Shown: positions 1 to 11,286, counted from the stretch's first letter. The stretch is DNA of 61,530 bases from Acidimicrobiaceae bacterium (GCA_003164095.1 PLRX01000112.1:8227-69756), one strand, 5' to 3'. Numbers and translations: made by a program. Notes: generated from the sequence alone by a model not told the origin.

Positions 1-164
1 CAGCCCATGATCACGTCGTCGACCAGGGCGGGGTCGAGGTCGTTGCGCTCGACGAGGGCCTTCAGGGCCTCGGAGCCGAGGTCAGCCGCGTGCCAGTTGC
101 GGAGCTTGCCGTTTCGCTTGCCCCCGGGGGTGCGAACGGCGTCGATGATTACGGCCTCAGCCAT
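1..164 (-). CDS. Thiolase (acetyl-CoA acetyltransferase), N-terminal part only
   Basis: Only the first 54 residues are inside the window; the gene continues past the left edge. The opening AVIIDAVRTPGGK matches the start of the thiolase family (acyl-CoA C-acetyltransferases that join or cleave acyl-CoAs with a catalytic Cys near residue 90, which is out of view). The ATG at 164 has a strong Shine-Dalgarno, AGGAG, 8 nt upstream. Whether it is biosynthetic (PhaA type) or degradative (FadA type) cannot be told from this piece. It is divergent from the thioesterase at 341. Confidence 0.88.
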   Translation of the reverse strand, partial: MAEAVIIDAVRTPGGKRNGKLRNWHAADLGSEALKALVERNDLDPALVDDVIMG

Positions 165-327
165 GGTTACGTCTCCTTCCGAGGTCCGGCGGTGGGTTCC
201 TGCCGGCCGTGCTCGGTCGTTGTTGCTGCGGGGCCAGGCCCGCCGGGCGTCCACGGTGGTCGCCGGTCCCACAGACTACCGGGACGGTTCATGCGCGGCC
301 ACAGCGTGGGGCGTACCAGCCCGGGGC

Positions 328-333
328 TACGGT
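328..333 (+). promoter_or_regulatory. -10 box (TACGGT) for a leaderless start
   Basis: TACGGT lies exactly 7 nt before the ATG at 341, so transcription would begin at or next to the start codon. No Shine-Dalgarno is present. The same spacing recurs at many genes in the window. Confidence 0.6.
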
Positions 334-340
334 CTCCGGC

Positions 341-799
341 ATGACAGGTCGCATCAAGGACATGGACCGCTGGCTGGGCGACGGCGGGATGGAGCTCATC
401 GGCACGGTGGGCGGGTCGTTCGACGAGTACGGGGTCGATGGCGAGGACCTGGGATGGGTCACCGGCACCTTCACGCCGGCCCGTCCGGCCTGCAACCCGC
501 ATGGGATCGTCCAGGCCGGCGTGCACGGTCTCCTGCTCGACGCGGCCATGAACTTCGCGATCAACGCCGCCCTGCCCGGCAGGTCGCGGACGCGGGCGAC
601 CCTCGAGATGAAGATCGAGACGATGCGTCCGGCCCTCGAAGGCGGTTCCTACGCACTGCGGGGCGAGGTGGTCCGCATGGCCAAGCAGGTCGCCTATGCC
701 GAGGCCTCGGTGTCGGATGCCGACGGCCAGTTGGTGAGCCGGTCGACCGGCACCTTCCTGCTCCACCGGCCCGAGGAGGAGCAGCCGACGACCGTCTGA
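341..799 (+). CDS. PaaI-type hotdog-fold acyl-CoA thioesterase
   Basis: 152 residues, the usual size of a single hotdog domain. The stretch NPHGIVQAGVHGLLLDAA (about 52-69) is the PaaI/4HBT signature: H54-G55 sits at the oxyanion/active-site position and D67 on the hot-dog helix is the expected catalytic acid. Members hydrolyse aryl- or acyl-CoA thioesters in the cytoplasm. The start at 341 is preferred over upstream in-frame codons because of the TACGGT box 7 nt before it and because the hotdog fold begins just after it. It stands divergent from the thiolase, so a role in acyl-CoA metabolism fits, but the substrate is unknown. Confidence 0.85.
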   Translation: MTGRIKDMDRWLGDGGMELIGTVGGSFDEYGVDGEDLGWVTGTFTPARPACNPHGIVQAGVHGLLLDAAMNFAINAALPGRSRTRATLEMKIETMRPALEGGSYALRGEVVRMAKQVAYAEASVSDADGQLVSRSTGTFLLHRPEEEQPTTV

Positions 800-881
800 A
801 GTACGGCCGACCGACGGCAGCACTCGCGGCAGGACGCCGCCCAGGATCCACCGGCACCGCGCCGGACCAACCGGGAGCGAC

Positions 882-1547
882 GTGCGCCTCGAGCATCCAC
901 CTCATGCACCAGGGACGGACTTCCCACGGGGCACTGCCTGTCCCGCCACGCCGTGTCGCCTCTGCGGCCGGTCCGTCCGCCGGTCGACCCCGGTCTGCTT
1001 CTGCTGCCGCCTCGTGGCCCGTCAGCTGGGACTGCCGTTGGTACCCACCGTCGTCGTCGCCGACTACCGGCTGGGTGACGCCTGCCACGCACGCCTCCGC
1101 GGGTACAAGGATGCCCCGACGGCCAGGATGAGAGACCTCCACCAGGGTGTGATCGCCCGGGACCTGGCCGACTGGTTGGACCGCAACACCACGGCCCTCG
1201 TCGACCGGTTCGGGACCTGGTCGGTGGTGACTCCCGTGCCGTCCACCCACCGGGAGGGGCCGCCGCCTGCCGGGAGGTTGCTGGACGACGTGCCGACACT
1301 TGCCGGACGGCACCTCGGCCTGCTGGGCCGGGGGAGTGGCACCGCAGACCACCTCGCCGCCTGCCGGAGCGGCTTCGAACTGCTGCCCGGGGTCGACCGG
1401 GCCGGCCTCGACGGCCTGCCCGTGCTGGTGTTCGACGACAGTGTGACCACCGGGGCCCGCTCGCAGTCGGCTGCGGCCGCGCTCCGGTTGGGCGGAGCCC
1501 AGGTCGTCGGCGTGCTGGCCGCGGGCCGGGCGCTGCCGGCGGCGTGA
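882..1547 (+). CDS. ComF-like phosphoribosyltransferase-domain protein
   Basis: 221 residues. The N-terminus carries a cysteine cluster (C20, C25, C28, C39, C41, C42) like the zinc finger of ComF/GntX proteins. Near the C-terminus VLVFDDSVTTG (181-191) is the PRPP-binding loop of type I phosphoribosyltransferases, with the acidic pair followed by T-T-G. ComF proteins are linked to DNA uptake in competent bacteria, but most actinobacterial homologues have no proven role. The start is a GTG with GGGAG upstream. No competence genes are nearby, so calling it a competence gene would be unsafe. Confidence 0.75.
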   Translation: MRLEHPPHAPGTDFPRGTACPATPCRLCGRSVRRSTPVCFCCRLVARQLGLPLVPTVVVADYRLGDACHARLRGYKDAPTARMRDLHQGVIARDLADWLDRNTTALVDRFGTWSVVTPVPSTHREGPPPAGRLLDDVPTLAGRHLGLLGRGSGTADHLAACRSGFELLPGVDRAGLDGLPVLVFDDSVTTGARSQSAAAALRLGGAQVVGVLAAGRALPAA

Positions 1548-1610
1548 CCGACCCACTCGGTCGATGGCCACCGATGACCACCAGGGAGCGACCGGGTGGG
1601 GGTAGTGATA

Positions 1611-1633
1611 TAGTTGCTTGTTGCAAGCACCTA
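1611..1633. promoter_or_regulatory. Probable MarR-family operator
   Basis: A 23-bp palindrome: left arm TAGTTGCTTG, spacer TTG, right arm CAAGCACCTA. The inner six bases of each arm (TGCTTG/CAAGCA) are perfect and the full arms match at 9 of 10. The TTG-N7-CAA core is typical of MarR-family sites. It lies about 80 bp upstream of the MarR gene and its efflux partner, so autoregulation by that protein is the simple reading. Confidence 0.75.
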
Positions 1634-1715
1634 GATGGCGGGGAACGGGTGACCGCCTCAGACCGTCCAGGGCGCGTGCCTTACCAGTCACGACCCCCGA
1701 CCACCGCAGGTACCG

Positions 1716-3976
<2,261 letters not shown>

Positions 3977-4015
3977 GCCGGGGCCGCCCCGGGCGCGTCG
4001 GCCGCTCGACCCGGC

Positions 4016-4021
4016 TAGAAC
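4016..4021 (+). promoter_or_regulatory. -10 box (TAGAAC) for a near-leaderless start
   Basis: TAGAAC lies 7 nt before the ATG at 4029. It departs from TANNNT only at the last base. Confidence 0.4.
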
Positions 4022-4028
4022 CGGGGGG

Positions 4029-4967
4029 ATGGACCTCCGCATCTTCACCGAACCCCAGCAGGGCGCCTCGTACGACGACCTCCTGGCCGTGGCGCAGGCC
4101 GCCGAGCGCCACGGCTTCGACGCCTTCTTCCGGAGCGACCACTACCTGGTCATGGGTGACGGCGACGGCCGGCCCGGGCCGACCGACGCCTGGGTGACTC
4201 TGGCCGGCATCGCCCGGGAGACGACGACGATCCGCCTCGGCACCCTCGTGACGGCGGCCACCTTCCGACTGCCCGGCCCGCTGGCCATCAGCGTCGCCCA
4301 GGTCGACGCCATGAGCGGCGGCCGGGTCGAACTCGGCATCGGGGCGGGCTGGTTCGATGCCGAACACAGCGCCTACGGGATCCCGTTCCCCCCGCTGGGC
4401 GAGCGGTTCGAGCGCCTCGAGGAGCAGCTCGCCATCATCACCGGACTCTGGTCGGCTCCCGACGGCACCGCCTTCTCGTTCGAGGGCACCCACTACCGGC
4501 TGGAGGACAGTCCGGCACTACCCAAGCCGGTCCAGCGCCCGGGCCCGCCGGTCATCGTCGGGGGAGGGGGCCCGAAGCGCACGCCGCGCCTGGCCGCGAC
4601 CTACGCCGCCGAGTTCAACATGGCGTTCCGCTCGTCCGAGGAATCGGGCCGGCAGTTCGACGTGGTGCGGGGCGCGTGCCGCGACGTCGGCCGAGATCCG
4701 GAGACACTGGCACTGTCGGTCGCGCAGGTCGTGTGCTGTGGTCGGGACGACGCCGAGGTCGCCCGACGGGCCGCCGCAATCGGGCGCGAGGTCGACGAGC
4801 TGCGGACCAACGGCCTGTGCGGCTCGCCCGACGAGGTCGTGGAGAAGCTCGGTCGCTTCGCCGGGCTCGGGGCCTCGCGGACCTACCTGCAGGTGCTCGA
4901 CCTGGCCGACCTCGACCACCTGGCCCTGCTGGGCGAGGAGGTCCTGCCCCGGGTGTCCGGCCTCTGA
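4029..4967 (+). CDS. F420-dependent LLM-class oxidoreductase (TIGR03560-like)
   Basis: 312 residues, a full-length luciferase-like monooxygenase TIM barrel. The N-terminal block with FTEPQQGASYDDLLAVAQ and the middle block GGRVELGIGAGW and ALPKPVQRPGPP are those of the TIGR03560 group of coenzyme F420-dependent oxidoreductases. F420 versus FMN use is inferred from family membership. The substrate is unknown. The start at 4029 begins directly at the first barrel strand. It is convergent with another luciferase-like gene at 5016. Confidence 0.85.
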   Translation: MDLRIFTEPQQGASYDDLLAVAQAAERHGFDAFFRSDHYLVMGDGDGRPGPTDAWVTLAGIARETTTIRLGTLVTAATFRLPGPLAISVAQVDAMSGGRVELGIGAGWFDAEHSAYGIPFPPLGERFERLEEQLAIITGLWSAPDGTAFSFEGTHYRLEDSPALPKPVQRPGPPVIVGGGGPKRTPRLAATYAAEFNMAFRSSEESGRQFDVVRGACRDVGRDPETLALSVAQVVCCGRDDAEVARRAAAIGREVDELRTNGLCGSPDEVVEKLGRFAGLGASRTYLQVLDLADLDHLALLGEEVLPRVSGL

Positions 4968-5015
4968 GCCTCCGTCGTCGGGCAGCCCTGTCGCTGTGTC
5001 GGCCGCGCTCGCCGG

Positions 5016-6020
5016 TCAGGCGGCGTCGGCCAGGAGTCCCCACCGTTCGGCCACCAGAGTCATGGAGCGCGAGCGGGTGGTCAGGTCATGGGCCCGGGTG
5101 GAGAGCATCAACTCGTCGGCCCCGGTGCGCTCGACCAGCGTGGCGAGGCCGCGCTGCACGGTCCCGGGGTCGCCCACCACATGCTCGGCGGTCATGGACT
5201 CCATCAGCGCACGCTCCTCGGGCGTGTAGGGGTAGGCGGCGGCCTCCTCGGGAGTGACGACCGGGGCCGGGCGTCCGGTCCGCAGGTGCACCATGGCCAG
5301 GGCGGAGGGGCCTGCGAGGAAGCGCGCCTCGTCGTCGGTGCCAGCGCAGAGCACCGAGGCGGCCACCATCACGTAGGGCTCGGCCAGGAGACCCGTGTGA
5401 CGGAAGTTGGACCGGTAGAGGGCGACGGCCTCGTCCACCAGGGCGGGGGCGAAGTGGAAGGCGAAGCTGAACGGGAGTCCGAGCAGTCCTGCCAGCTGGG
5501 CACTGAACGTGGAGGACCCGAGGAGCCAGACGTGGGGGAGGTAGCCGCGCCCGGGCATCGGCGCCGGCTGAGTCGGCGGCCCGTCGGAGGGCACCAGGTA
5601 GTTGATGAGTTCCACCACGTCCTCAGGAAAGTGCTCGGCGCCCACGTCGGCTCTGCGGCGCAGTGCTCTCGCCGTCGCCGGGTCGGTCCCGGGCGCACGT
5701 CCGAGCCCGAGGTCGATCCGGCCGGGGTGCAGGGCCTCGAGGGTGGCGAACTGCTCGGCCACCACCAGCGGGGCGTGGTTCGGAAGCATGACCCCGCCGG
5801 CCCCCACGCGTAGCGTCGTCGTGGCGTCGGCGAGGTGGCCCACCAGGACGGCCGGCGCGGAGCTGGCCACCGACGGCATCCCGTGGTGCTCGGCCACCCA
5901 CATGCGGTGGTAGCCGAGGGACTCGACGGTCCGGGCCAGTCGTGTGGTGTCCGCCAGGGCGTCAGCCGCGGTCGACCCTTGGGCCACTGTGGCGAGGTCG
6001 AGTACCGAGAGCATCGTCAT
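5016..6020 (-). CDS. LLM-class flavin-dependent oxidoreductase (MsnO8 type)
   Basis: 334 residues. WVAEHHGMP (about 41-49), [11 protein letters not shown] and [14 protein letters not shown] are the hallmarks of the luciferase-like subgroup TIGR03558 (MsnO8 family), bacterial luciferase alpha-subunit relatives that use reduced flavin and oxygen. Physiological substrates are generally unknown. The chosen ATG at 6020 is followed 6 nt later by a second ATG; neither has a strong ribosome site. It overlaps no neighbour and is transcribed toward the F420-dependent paralogue. Confidence 0.85.
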   Translation of the reverse strand: MTMLSVLDLATVAQGSTAADALADTTRLARTVESLGYHRMWVAEHHGMPSVASSAPAVLVGHLADATTTLRVGAGGVMLPNHAPLVVAEQFATLEALHPGRIDLGLGRAPGTDPATARALRRRADVGAEHFPEDVVELINYLVPSDGPPTQPAPMPGRGYLPHVWLLGSSTFSAQLAGLLGLPFSFAFHFAPALVDEAVALYRSNFRHTGLLAEPYVMVAASVLCAGTDDEARFLAGPSALAMVHLRTGRPAPVVTPEEAAAYPYTPEERALMESMTAEHVVGDPGTVQRGLATLVERTGADELMLSTRAHDLTTRSRSMTLVAERWGLLADAA

Positions 6021-6117
6021 GTCTTCGTCAACACCGCGCCGGCGAGGTTACTTCCGCGCCGGACCCACTGGCCGGCCCGAACCCGTCGGGACTGGCGGCC
6101 GGTATGGGCGTACGTGC

Positions 6118-6582
6118 TCAGGTGGCGGTCACGATCCTGTCGATGCGCTCGAGCGTCTTGGTCATGTTCTCGGCGGTCTTGGTCGGGAGCGCACCGAGTC
6201 GGAGCAGCGCCCGCTGGTGGTCCTGGCTGATGTCCCAGCTCTCGCGGACGAGGGTGCCCCCCTCAACGGGCTCGAGCTCGTAGCGCCAGATGCGTCCGGC
6301 CACGAACTTGCCCACGAACCCGGGTGGACGGCTCTGCCAGGCGATGCGCCGACCCTCCTCGAATTCGATGACCGTGGACTCCATCGAGTAGCCGACGCCC
6401 ATCTTCATCGACATCCCGAAGGTGGACCCGAGGCCGAGCAGGTGTGGTGCCTCGGGCTTCAGCTGGCGGACGGTGCCCGACCCGTCGATCTCGGGATGGC
6501 GGGAGGCGTCCGCCACCACGGCGAAGATCGCCGCCGGGCCTGCAGGGATGACCCGTTCCACCGATACGACATCGCCCTCCAT
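6118..6582 (-). CDS. SRPBCC (START/polyketide-cyclase-like) protein
   Basis: 154 residues, one SRPBCC domain: it opens with VVSVERVIPAGPAAIFAVVAD and has the long C-terminal helix that caps the hydrophobic pocket (ENMTKTLERIDRIV). Members bind hydrophobic ligands or act as cyclases/aromatases or lipid carriers. The ATG at 6582 is chosen over one 13 codons upstream because GGAGGA lies about 6 nt before it and the fold begins there. It is divergent from the glycosylase at 6680. Confidence 0.8.
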   Translation of the reverse strand: MEGDVVSVERVIPAGPAAIFAVVADASRHPEIDGSGTVRQLKPEAPHLLGLGSTFGMSMKMGVGYSMESTVIEFEEGRRIAWQSRPPGFVGKFVAGRIWRYELEPVEGGTLVRESWDISQDHQRALLRLGALPTKTAENMTKTLERIDRIVTAT

Positions 6583-6679
6583 GGTCTGTCCTCCGTGCTC
6601 GTCGGTCGAAGCGCTGTCCACCGTGAGCCTACGCCCGGCGCCGGGGGTCCAACCGGGCTGGCATCATCGCGAGGTGCCG

Positions 6680-7291
6680 ATGCCCTCGCTGACCGCCGCC
6701 GTGGACGAGCTGGCCGTGGCCGACCCGGTGCTCGCGCGCCTGATCGAGCGCCACGGCCCGCCACCTCCCCGCCGACGGGTGCCCGTGGACCGCCGGTTCG
6801 ACTACCTGGCACGCGGGATCGTCTACCAGCAGTTGGCCGGTCGGGCCGCCGCCTCGATCCACGGTCGGATGGTCGAGGCCCTGGGGGGGACGGTCACCGC
6901 CGAGCGGGTCCTGGTCACACCGGAGGCCGAGCTGCGCGCCTGCGGGTTGAGTGGGGCCAAGACGGCATCGCTCGTCGACCTGGCCGACAAGGTGGCATCC
7001 GGTCAGGTGGCCCTGGAGCGGATGGGGCGGCTGTCCGACGACGACGTGGTGGCCCACCTGACGGTGGTGCGGGGGATCGGTCCGTGGACGGCGCAGATGT
7101 TCCTGATGAACGCCCTGAGCCGGCTCGATGTGTGGCCGACGGGGGATTACGGCGTCCGGGCCGGGTTCGCACGGGCCTGGGGGATGGACGCACTACCCGA
7201 CCCGAGGGACCTGCACGGGCTGGGCGAGCCGTTCCGGCCCTACCGCAGCCTGGTTGCCTGGTACTGCTGGCGGGCGGCCGACGACTCGTAG
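6680..7291 (+). CDS. HhH-GPD DNA-3-methyladenine glycosylase
   Basis: 203 residues, an AlkA-type helix-hairpin-helix glycosylase without the N-terminal TATA-like domain of E. coli AlkA. The hairpin VRGIGPWTAQM and the following WPTGDYGVR supply the HhH and the catalytic Asp. It removes alkylated purines from DNA. A GTG two codons earlier (6674) is an equally possible start, since CATCAT lies 6 nt before it, the spacing of the leaderless genes here. A second alkylation-repair locus, with Ada-AlkA and Ogt, follows at 9187. Confidence 0.85.
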   Translation: MPSLTAAVDELAVADPVLARLIERHGPPPPRRRVPVDRRFDYLARGIVYQQLAGRAAASIHGRMVEALGGTVTAERVLVTPEAELRACGLSGAKTASLVDLADKVASGQVALERMGRLSDDDVVAHLTVVRGIGPWTAQMFLMNALSRLDVWPTGDYGVRAGFARAWGMDALPDPRDLHGLGEPFRPYRSLVAWYCWRAADDS

Positions 7292-7297
7292 CGGTGG

Positions 7298-8004
7298 TCA
7301 GCCGCCGGCCCGGAGCGCACGGCAGATGTCGCCGAAGTGCCTGGGGTCGGAACGCCTGGTGCACTCGAGGCTGACCGGATCGGCCACTCCTGCGACCTTT
7401 GCCCGGATCAGCGGGGCGATCTCGTCCCGCCGGCCCTCGTTGGACAGGGCGTTGAGCCGGGGATGGAGACCCTCCCACCCGATGCACTCGAGCACCCGTG
7501 CACAGGCCGGGGTCGATCCGTAGAAGGCCAGCTGCCCCCGCACGGTGGCGACGGCCTCGTCGACCTCCACCCCGGTGTCGCCGGTGGCGATCATGACGAC
7601 CACGACCACCTCGAGCGCCGACCGGTCCCGTCCCAGGCGTCCCAGATGGCGCGGACGGCTGCCACCAGCTCCCGCAGGCGGGCGGCAGGCCTCGACCACG
7701 GCATCGAGTAGCGGCGCTCGATGTGCGGACGGACCTGGGTGCCGAGGCCCAGGGTGAACGGTCCGCCCGACACGTCCTGCAGGTCGCGGGCCACGGTGGC
7801 GAGCAGCATCGGGGTCCTGGCGAAGGCGATGGCGGTCCCGAGCTGCAGGGTGGTGGTCCGGTCGGCCGCCAGCACCAGCGGAATGAAGGGGTCGCGGCCC
7901 GTCTCGTAGGTGCATGCCCCGTCGAATCCGGCGGCCTCGAGCCCGGCGAACAGCTCACCGGCGGCGGCGAGCTCCGCAACCGGGACGGTGGTGAGGACGT
8001 CCAC
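7298..8004 (-). pseudogene. LLM-class F420-dependent oxidoreductase with frameshift and internal deletions
   Basis: The N-terminal half reads in one frame from a GTG at 8004 (VDVLTTVPVAELAAAGEL onward) to about 7610, where it runs into a stop just after AIWDAWDGTG. The C-terminal half continues in another frame (VVVVMIATGDTGVEVDEAV to the end). Family members of this type (TIGR03617-like) are about 330-340 residues; here the two pieces sum to about 240. Roughly 75-80 residues of the barrel are missing at the frame change, and a second in-frame gap of about 20 residues lies between DEIAPLI and RAKVAGVADPVSLE. It begins 8 bp after the stop of the upstream secreted protein. Assembly error is possible, but two separate losses favour a true pseudogene. 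Confidence 0.75.
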
Positions 8005-8012
8005 GGCCCGCT

Positions 8013-9035
8013 TCAGCCGGTGTAGCCGGCGGTGAGCGCGCTGAACTCCCAGGGCATCTGTGCGATACCACTGCACGAGTTGCCGGGGCTCGTGCCCGCG
8101 GGGCACGAGCGATCGCGGTCGAGCATCCAGAAGGTGACCCGGGCGAGGTGGTGGCTCGTCGCGTAGGTGAGGATCGTCTGGTAGTCGGCCACGCTGACGG
8201 TCTCGTCCGCCTCGTCGGTCGCACCGTTCATCGACGAGATGCCCATGTGTGCGTAGGCGGTGACCGAGTCCTCGCCGTACGCAGCCATGAGGTCGGCATG
8301 GAGGCCCTCGGCGGCGGCAACGCTGGTCGCGCCCATGTCCGTCTCGGGAGTCCCGAAGTCGAAGGGCATGATGGTCCACGCATAGGGCTGCAGGCCCACC
8401 GACGCGGCATCGGCCAACAGGCTGCGTCCGTGGGAGTCCGGTCCGGTGGGAGTCGTGCCGAACGTCAGTGTGATCTCCACCGTGGGATCGTCGAGCTGTA
8501 CCTGGCGGAGCGCAGTGACGACGTGGAGCTGCGTCCTGGCGTTGGTGAATTCGGTGTGCTCGATGTCGATATCGATGGCGTGCAGGCCGTAGGCGTTGAT
8601 CACCTGTTCGTACGCGGCGGCCAGGGCGGCCGGGGTTCTGCACGCGGTGCCCAGCTTGCGACCCGACCATCCCCCGAACGAGGCCGACACGTCGCCGCCG
8701 GCGGCGCGGATGGCGGTGATCGTGGCGGCGTCACTGCCGCCGAGTAGGGGTCGGGTGCCGTCCCACTTCGGCGAGCAGCCCTTGCCGGACAGGACGAAGG
8801 CCAGGGTGACGTCGCGGACACCGGTGGCAGCCATGACCGTGACCGGGTCGGGTGGGTTGCCCCAACCGAGGGCCAGGTACGGCGCCGCCAGGCTGACCGG
8901 GGGCGTCGCGGCCGCGGCCGGCACGGCCGACACGACCAGCGGGGACGCCGCCAACGCCGCCAGTCCGAGGAGCAGCCAGGTCGGCCGTCTCCGTCGCCCC
9001 CGGGACAACCGGTGCGTCCGTGCTACGTCGTTCAT
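8013..9035 (-). CDS. Secreted GH18-like (chitinase-fold) protein
   Basis: 340 residues. A basic N-terminus (SRGRRRRPTW) and hydrophobic stretch to about residue 43 with an AAAA cleavage region form a Sec or Tat-like signal peptide. The mature part is a TIM barrel with ASFGGWSG and LHAIDIDIEH (about 150-160), the glycoside hydrolase 18 catalytic motif DxxDxDxE in a variant form that keeps the final Glu. GH18 enzymes cut chitin or peptidoglycan-like beta-1,4 glycans; some are only binding proteins. The ATG at 9035 is preferred to one 11 codons upstream because GGGAGGGG precedes it. Confidence 0.75.
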   Translation of the reverse strand: MNDVARTHRLSRGRRRRPTWLLLGLAALAASPLVVSAVPAAAATPPVSLAAPYLALGWGNPPDPVTVMAATGVRDVTLAFVLSGKGCSPKWDGTRPLLGGSDAATITAIRAAGGDVSASFGGWSGRKLGTACRTPAALAAAYEQVINAYGLHAIDIDIEHTEFTNARTQLHVVTALRQVQLDDPTVEITLTFGTTPTGPDSHGRSLLADAASVGLQPYAWTIMPFDFGTPETDMGATSVAAAEGLHADLMAAYGEDSVTAYAHMGISSMNGATDEADETVSVADYQTILTYATSHHLARVTFWMLDRDRSCPAGTSPGNSCSGIAQMPWEFSALTAGYTG

Positions 9036-9186
9036 CGTGGGCCCCTCCCGACACGGCTCGGTCCGCACTCCCCCGGGAACCTATCCGTGCCGGGGTCGGC
9101 ACGTCTCTGGCACGCGTCGAACGTGCCGGCACCGCCATGTCGCAATTCCGCCAGTACCCGACGAGCGGATCGGCCACACTGGGTCG

Positions 9187-10731
9187 GTGCACGACGATCC
9201 CGACCGCTGCTACCTCGCCGTGCAGTCGCGCGACCCGCGGTTCGACGGGTGGTTCGTGACCGCAGTGACGTCGACCGGCATCTACTGCCGTCCGAGCTGC
9301 CCGGCCCGCACCCCCTTCCGGCGCAACGTCCGCTTCCTGCCGACGGCGGCGGCCGCCCAGCGGGCCGGGTTCCGGGCCTGCAAGCGCTGCCGTCCCGATG
9401 CCACGCCTGGGTCGCCGCAGTGGGACGCCCGAGCCGACGTGGTGGCCCGCGCCATGCGCCTCATCGGCGACGGGGTGATCGACCGGTCGGGAGTGCCGGG
9501 GCTGGCCGCCGAGCTCGGCTACAGCGTCCGACAGGTCGAGCGGCTCCTCGTGGCGGAGGTCGGCGCCGGACCGGTCGCGTTGGCCAGGGCCCAGCGGGCC
9601 CAGACGGCACGGGTACTGATCGAGACCACCGCGTTGCCGATGGCCGAGGTGGCGTTCGCTGCGGGCTTCGCCAGCATCCGCCAGTTCAACGACACCGTCC
9701 ATGCCGTCTTCGGGGTGTCCCCCACGGTGTTGCGGGCCCGGCGGTCCGCCCCGTCCTCCGGGTCGCCGACCGGCACCATCGTGGTCCGCCTGCCGTTCCG
9801 CCGGCCCTTCCGGCCGGACAACCTGTTCGGGCACCTGGCCGCCACCGCCGTGCCCGGGGTGGAGGAGGTGGTCGGTGCCACCTACCGACGGACGCTTCGA
9901 CTGGCCCACGGTCCGGGAGTGGTATCGCTGACCCCGACGTCCGACCATGTCAGGTGCCGGGTCGACCTGACCGACGTGGCCGACCTGACCACGGCCATCG
10001 CCCGCTGTCGGCGACTGCTCGACCTCGACGCCGACCCCGAGGCCGTCGACCGGGCCCTCGGAGCGGACCCCGCGTTCGCCCCGCTCGTCGATGCCGCGCC
10101 GGGGCGGCGTGTCCCACGCACGGTGGACGGCGCGGAGTTCGCGGTGCGGGCGGTGCTCGGCCAGCAGGTGTCGACTGCCTCGGCACGGACGTGCGCGGCC
10201 GGCCTGGTGCTCGCCCACGGTGACCGACTCGACGAACCGGCCGGGGGCCTCACCCACTTGTTCCCGGCGCCCGACCGCCTGGTCGAAGCCGTGCCGGCCG
10301 TGCCCGCCGCACGTCGCCGCACACTGGCCGCCCTGGCCGACGCGCTGTCCTCTGGTCGGCTCGACCTCGGCCCCGGCGCCGACCGGGCCCGTTCCCGGGC
10401 CGTGCTCGCCGAGCTGCCCGGCATCGGGCCGTGGACGGTCGAGATGGTGGCCATGCGGGCCCTCGGCGACCCGGATGCCTTTCCTGGCGGCGACCTCGGT
10501 GTCCGCCGGGGCGCCGGCGACCTCGGGCTCCCGGCGACGCCTGCGGCTCTGCGGGCGCACTCGGAGGCGTGGCGACCGTGGCGCGCCTACGCCGTCCAGC
10601 ACCTCTGGGCGGCAACCGACCACCCCGTCAACCAGTGGCCGCCGCCGCCCGGTCGGCCGGACCGCCGCAACGCCCCCGCCACCACCGAACATCGCGCCAC
10701 TGTGGCGCAGGAGGAGCTGTCCCGTGCCTGA
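9187..10731 (+). CDS. alkA: Ada-AlkA fusion: methyl-sensing AraC domain plus 3-methyladenine glycosylase
   Basis: 514 residues in three parts. Residues 1-75 are the Ada zinc domain with C34, C38, C65 and C68 (YCRPSC and CKRC), where methyl phosphotriesters are transferred to a Cys. About 84-175 is an AraC-type HTH pair. About 185-500 is AlkA, with the hairpin LPGIGPWTVEM and catalytic Asp near 435 (PGGDLGVRR). This is the domain order of mycobacterial alkA (Rv1317c). The GTG start fits the conserved opening DDPDRCYLAVQSRD; CACACT lies 6 nt upstream. It overlaps ogt by 8 bp, forming an adaptive-response operon that it probably activates itself. Confidence 0.92.
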   Translation: MHDDPDRCYLAVQSRDPRFDGWFVTAVTSTGIYCRPSCPARTPFRRNVRFLPTAAAAQRAGFRACKRCRPDATPGSPQWDARADVVARAMRLIGDGVIDRSGVPGLAAELGYSVRQVERLLVAEVGAGPVALARAQRAQTARVLIETTALPMAEVAFAAGFASIRQFNDTVHAVFGVSPTVLRARRSAPSSGSPTGTIVVRLPFRRPFRPDNLFGHLAATAVPGVEEVVGATYRRTLRLAHGPGVVSLTPTSDHVRCRVDLTDVADLTTAIARCRRLLDLDADPEAVDRALGADPAFAPLVDAAPGRRVPRTVDGAEFAVRAVLGQQVSTASARTCAAGLVLAHGDRLDEPAGGLTHLFPAPDRLVEAVPAVPAARRRTLAALADALSSGRLDLGPGADRARSRAVLAELPGIGPWTVEMVAMRALGDPDAFPGGDLGVRRGAGDLGLPATPAALRAHSEAWRPWRAYAVQHLWAATDHPVNQWPPPPGRPDRRNAPATTEHRATVAQEELSRA

Positions 10732-11233
10732 CGTACCCACAACCCTGACCCGCTTCACGATCATCGACAGCCCCATCGGCCCACTCACCCTCATGTCCAA
10801 CGCAGGCCGGCTGACCAACCTCGTGATGCACGAGCAGGCCCATGCGATCATCCCGCCTCCGGGAGGCCAGCGGGACGACACCGCCTTCGACGACGTGGTG
10901 GCGCAGCTCGACGAGTACTTCGCCGGCGAGCGGACCGGGTTCGACGTGCCCCTGGACCTGACGGGTACCGACTTCCAGCGGACCGTGTGGGCCCAGCTGA
11001 GCGCCATCCCCTACGGGCGGACCATCAGCTACGGCGAGCTGGCGCGCCGGGTGGGCAACCCGCGGGCGGCGCGAGCCGTGGGGGCCGCCAACGGGCGCAA
11101 CCCGGTGGCGCTGATCGTGCCGTGTCACCGCGTGATCGCCGGCGACGGCGGACTCGGTGGCTACGGCGGCGGTTCGGACCGCAAGACGCTCCTGCTGGAG
11201 TTGGAACGGGCGCATCGCGTCGACGCCGGTTGA
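10724..11233 (+). CDS. ogt: O6-methylguanine-DNA methyltransferase
   Basis: 169 residues. The active-site motif IVPCHRVI with the methyl-accepting C134, the preceding RAVGAANGRNP (the Arg-finger/Asn hinge region) and YGRTISYGELA are all present. It repairs O6-alkylguanine stoichiometrically by moving the alkyl group to C134. The GTG start overlaps the end of alkA and has GGAGGAG 6-8 nt upstream, indicating translational coupling. The same alkA-ogt order occurs in Mycobacterium. Confidence 0.95.
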   Translation: MPDVPTTLTRFTIIDSPIGPLTLMSNAGRLTNLVMHEQAHAIIPPPGGQRDDTAFDDVVAQLDEYFAGERTGFDVPLDLTGTDFQRTVWAQLSAIPYGRTISYGELARRVGNPRAARAVGAANGRNPVALIVPCHRVIAGDGGLGGYGGGSDRKTLLLELERAHRVDAG

Positions 11234-11280
11234 GTGGACGCCGCGCCGGTCGACCCGGTCAGCAGAGCGTCCGCTCGCCG

Positions 11281-11286
11281 TAGTGT
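11281..11286 (+). promoter_or_regulatory. -10 box (TAGTGT) for a leaderless start
   Basis: TAGTGT ends 7 nt before the ATG at 11294, with no ribosome site between. Confidence 0.55.

Noticed and set aside
8731-11007. A 758-codon open frame antisense to alkA-ogt
   Set aside because: No recognisable domain; alkA and ogt are complete on the other strand.
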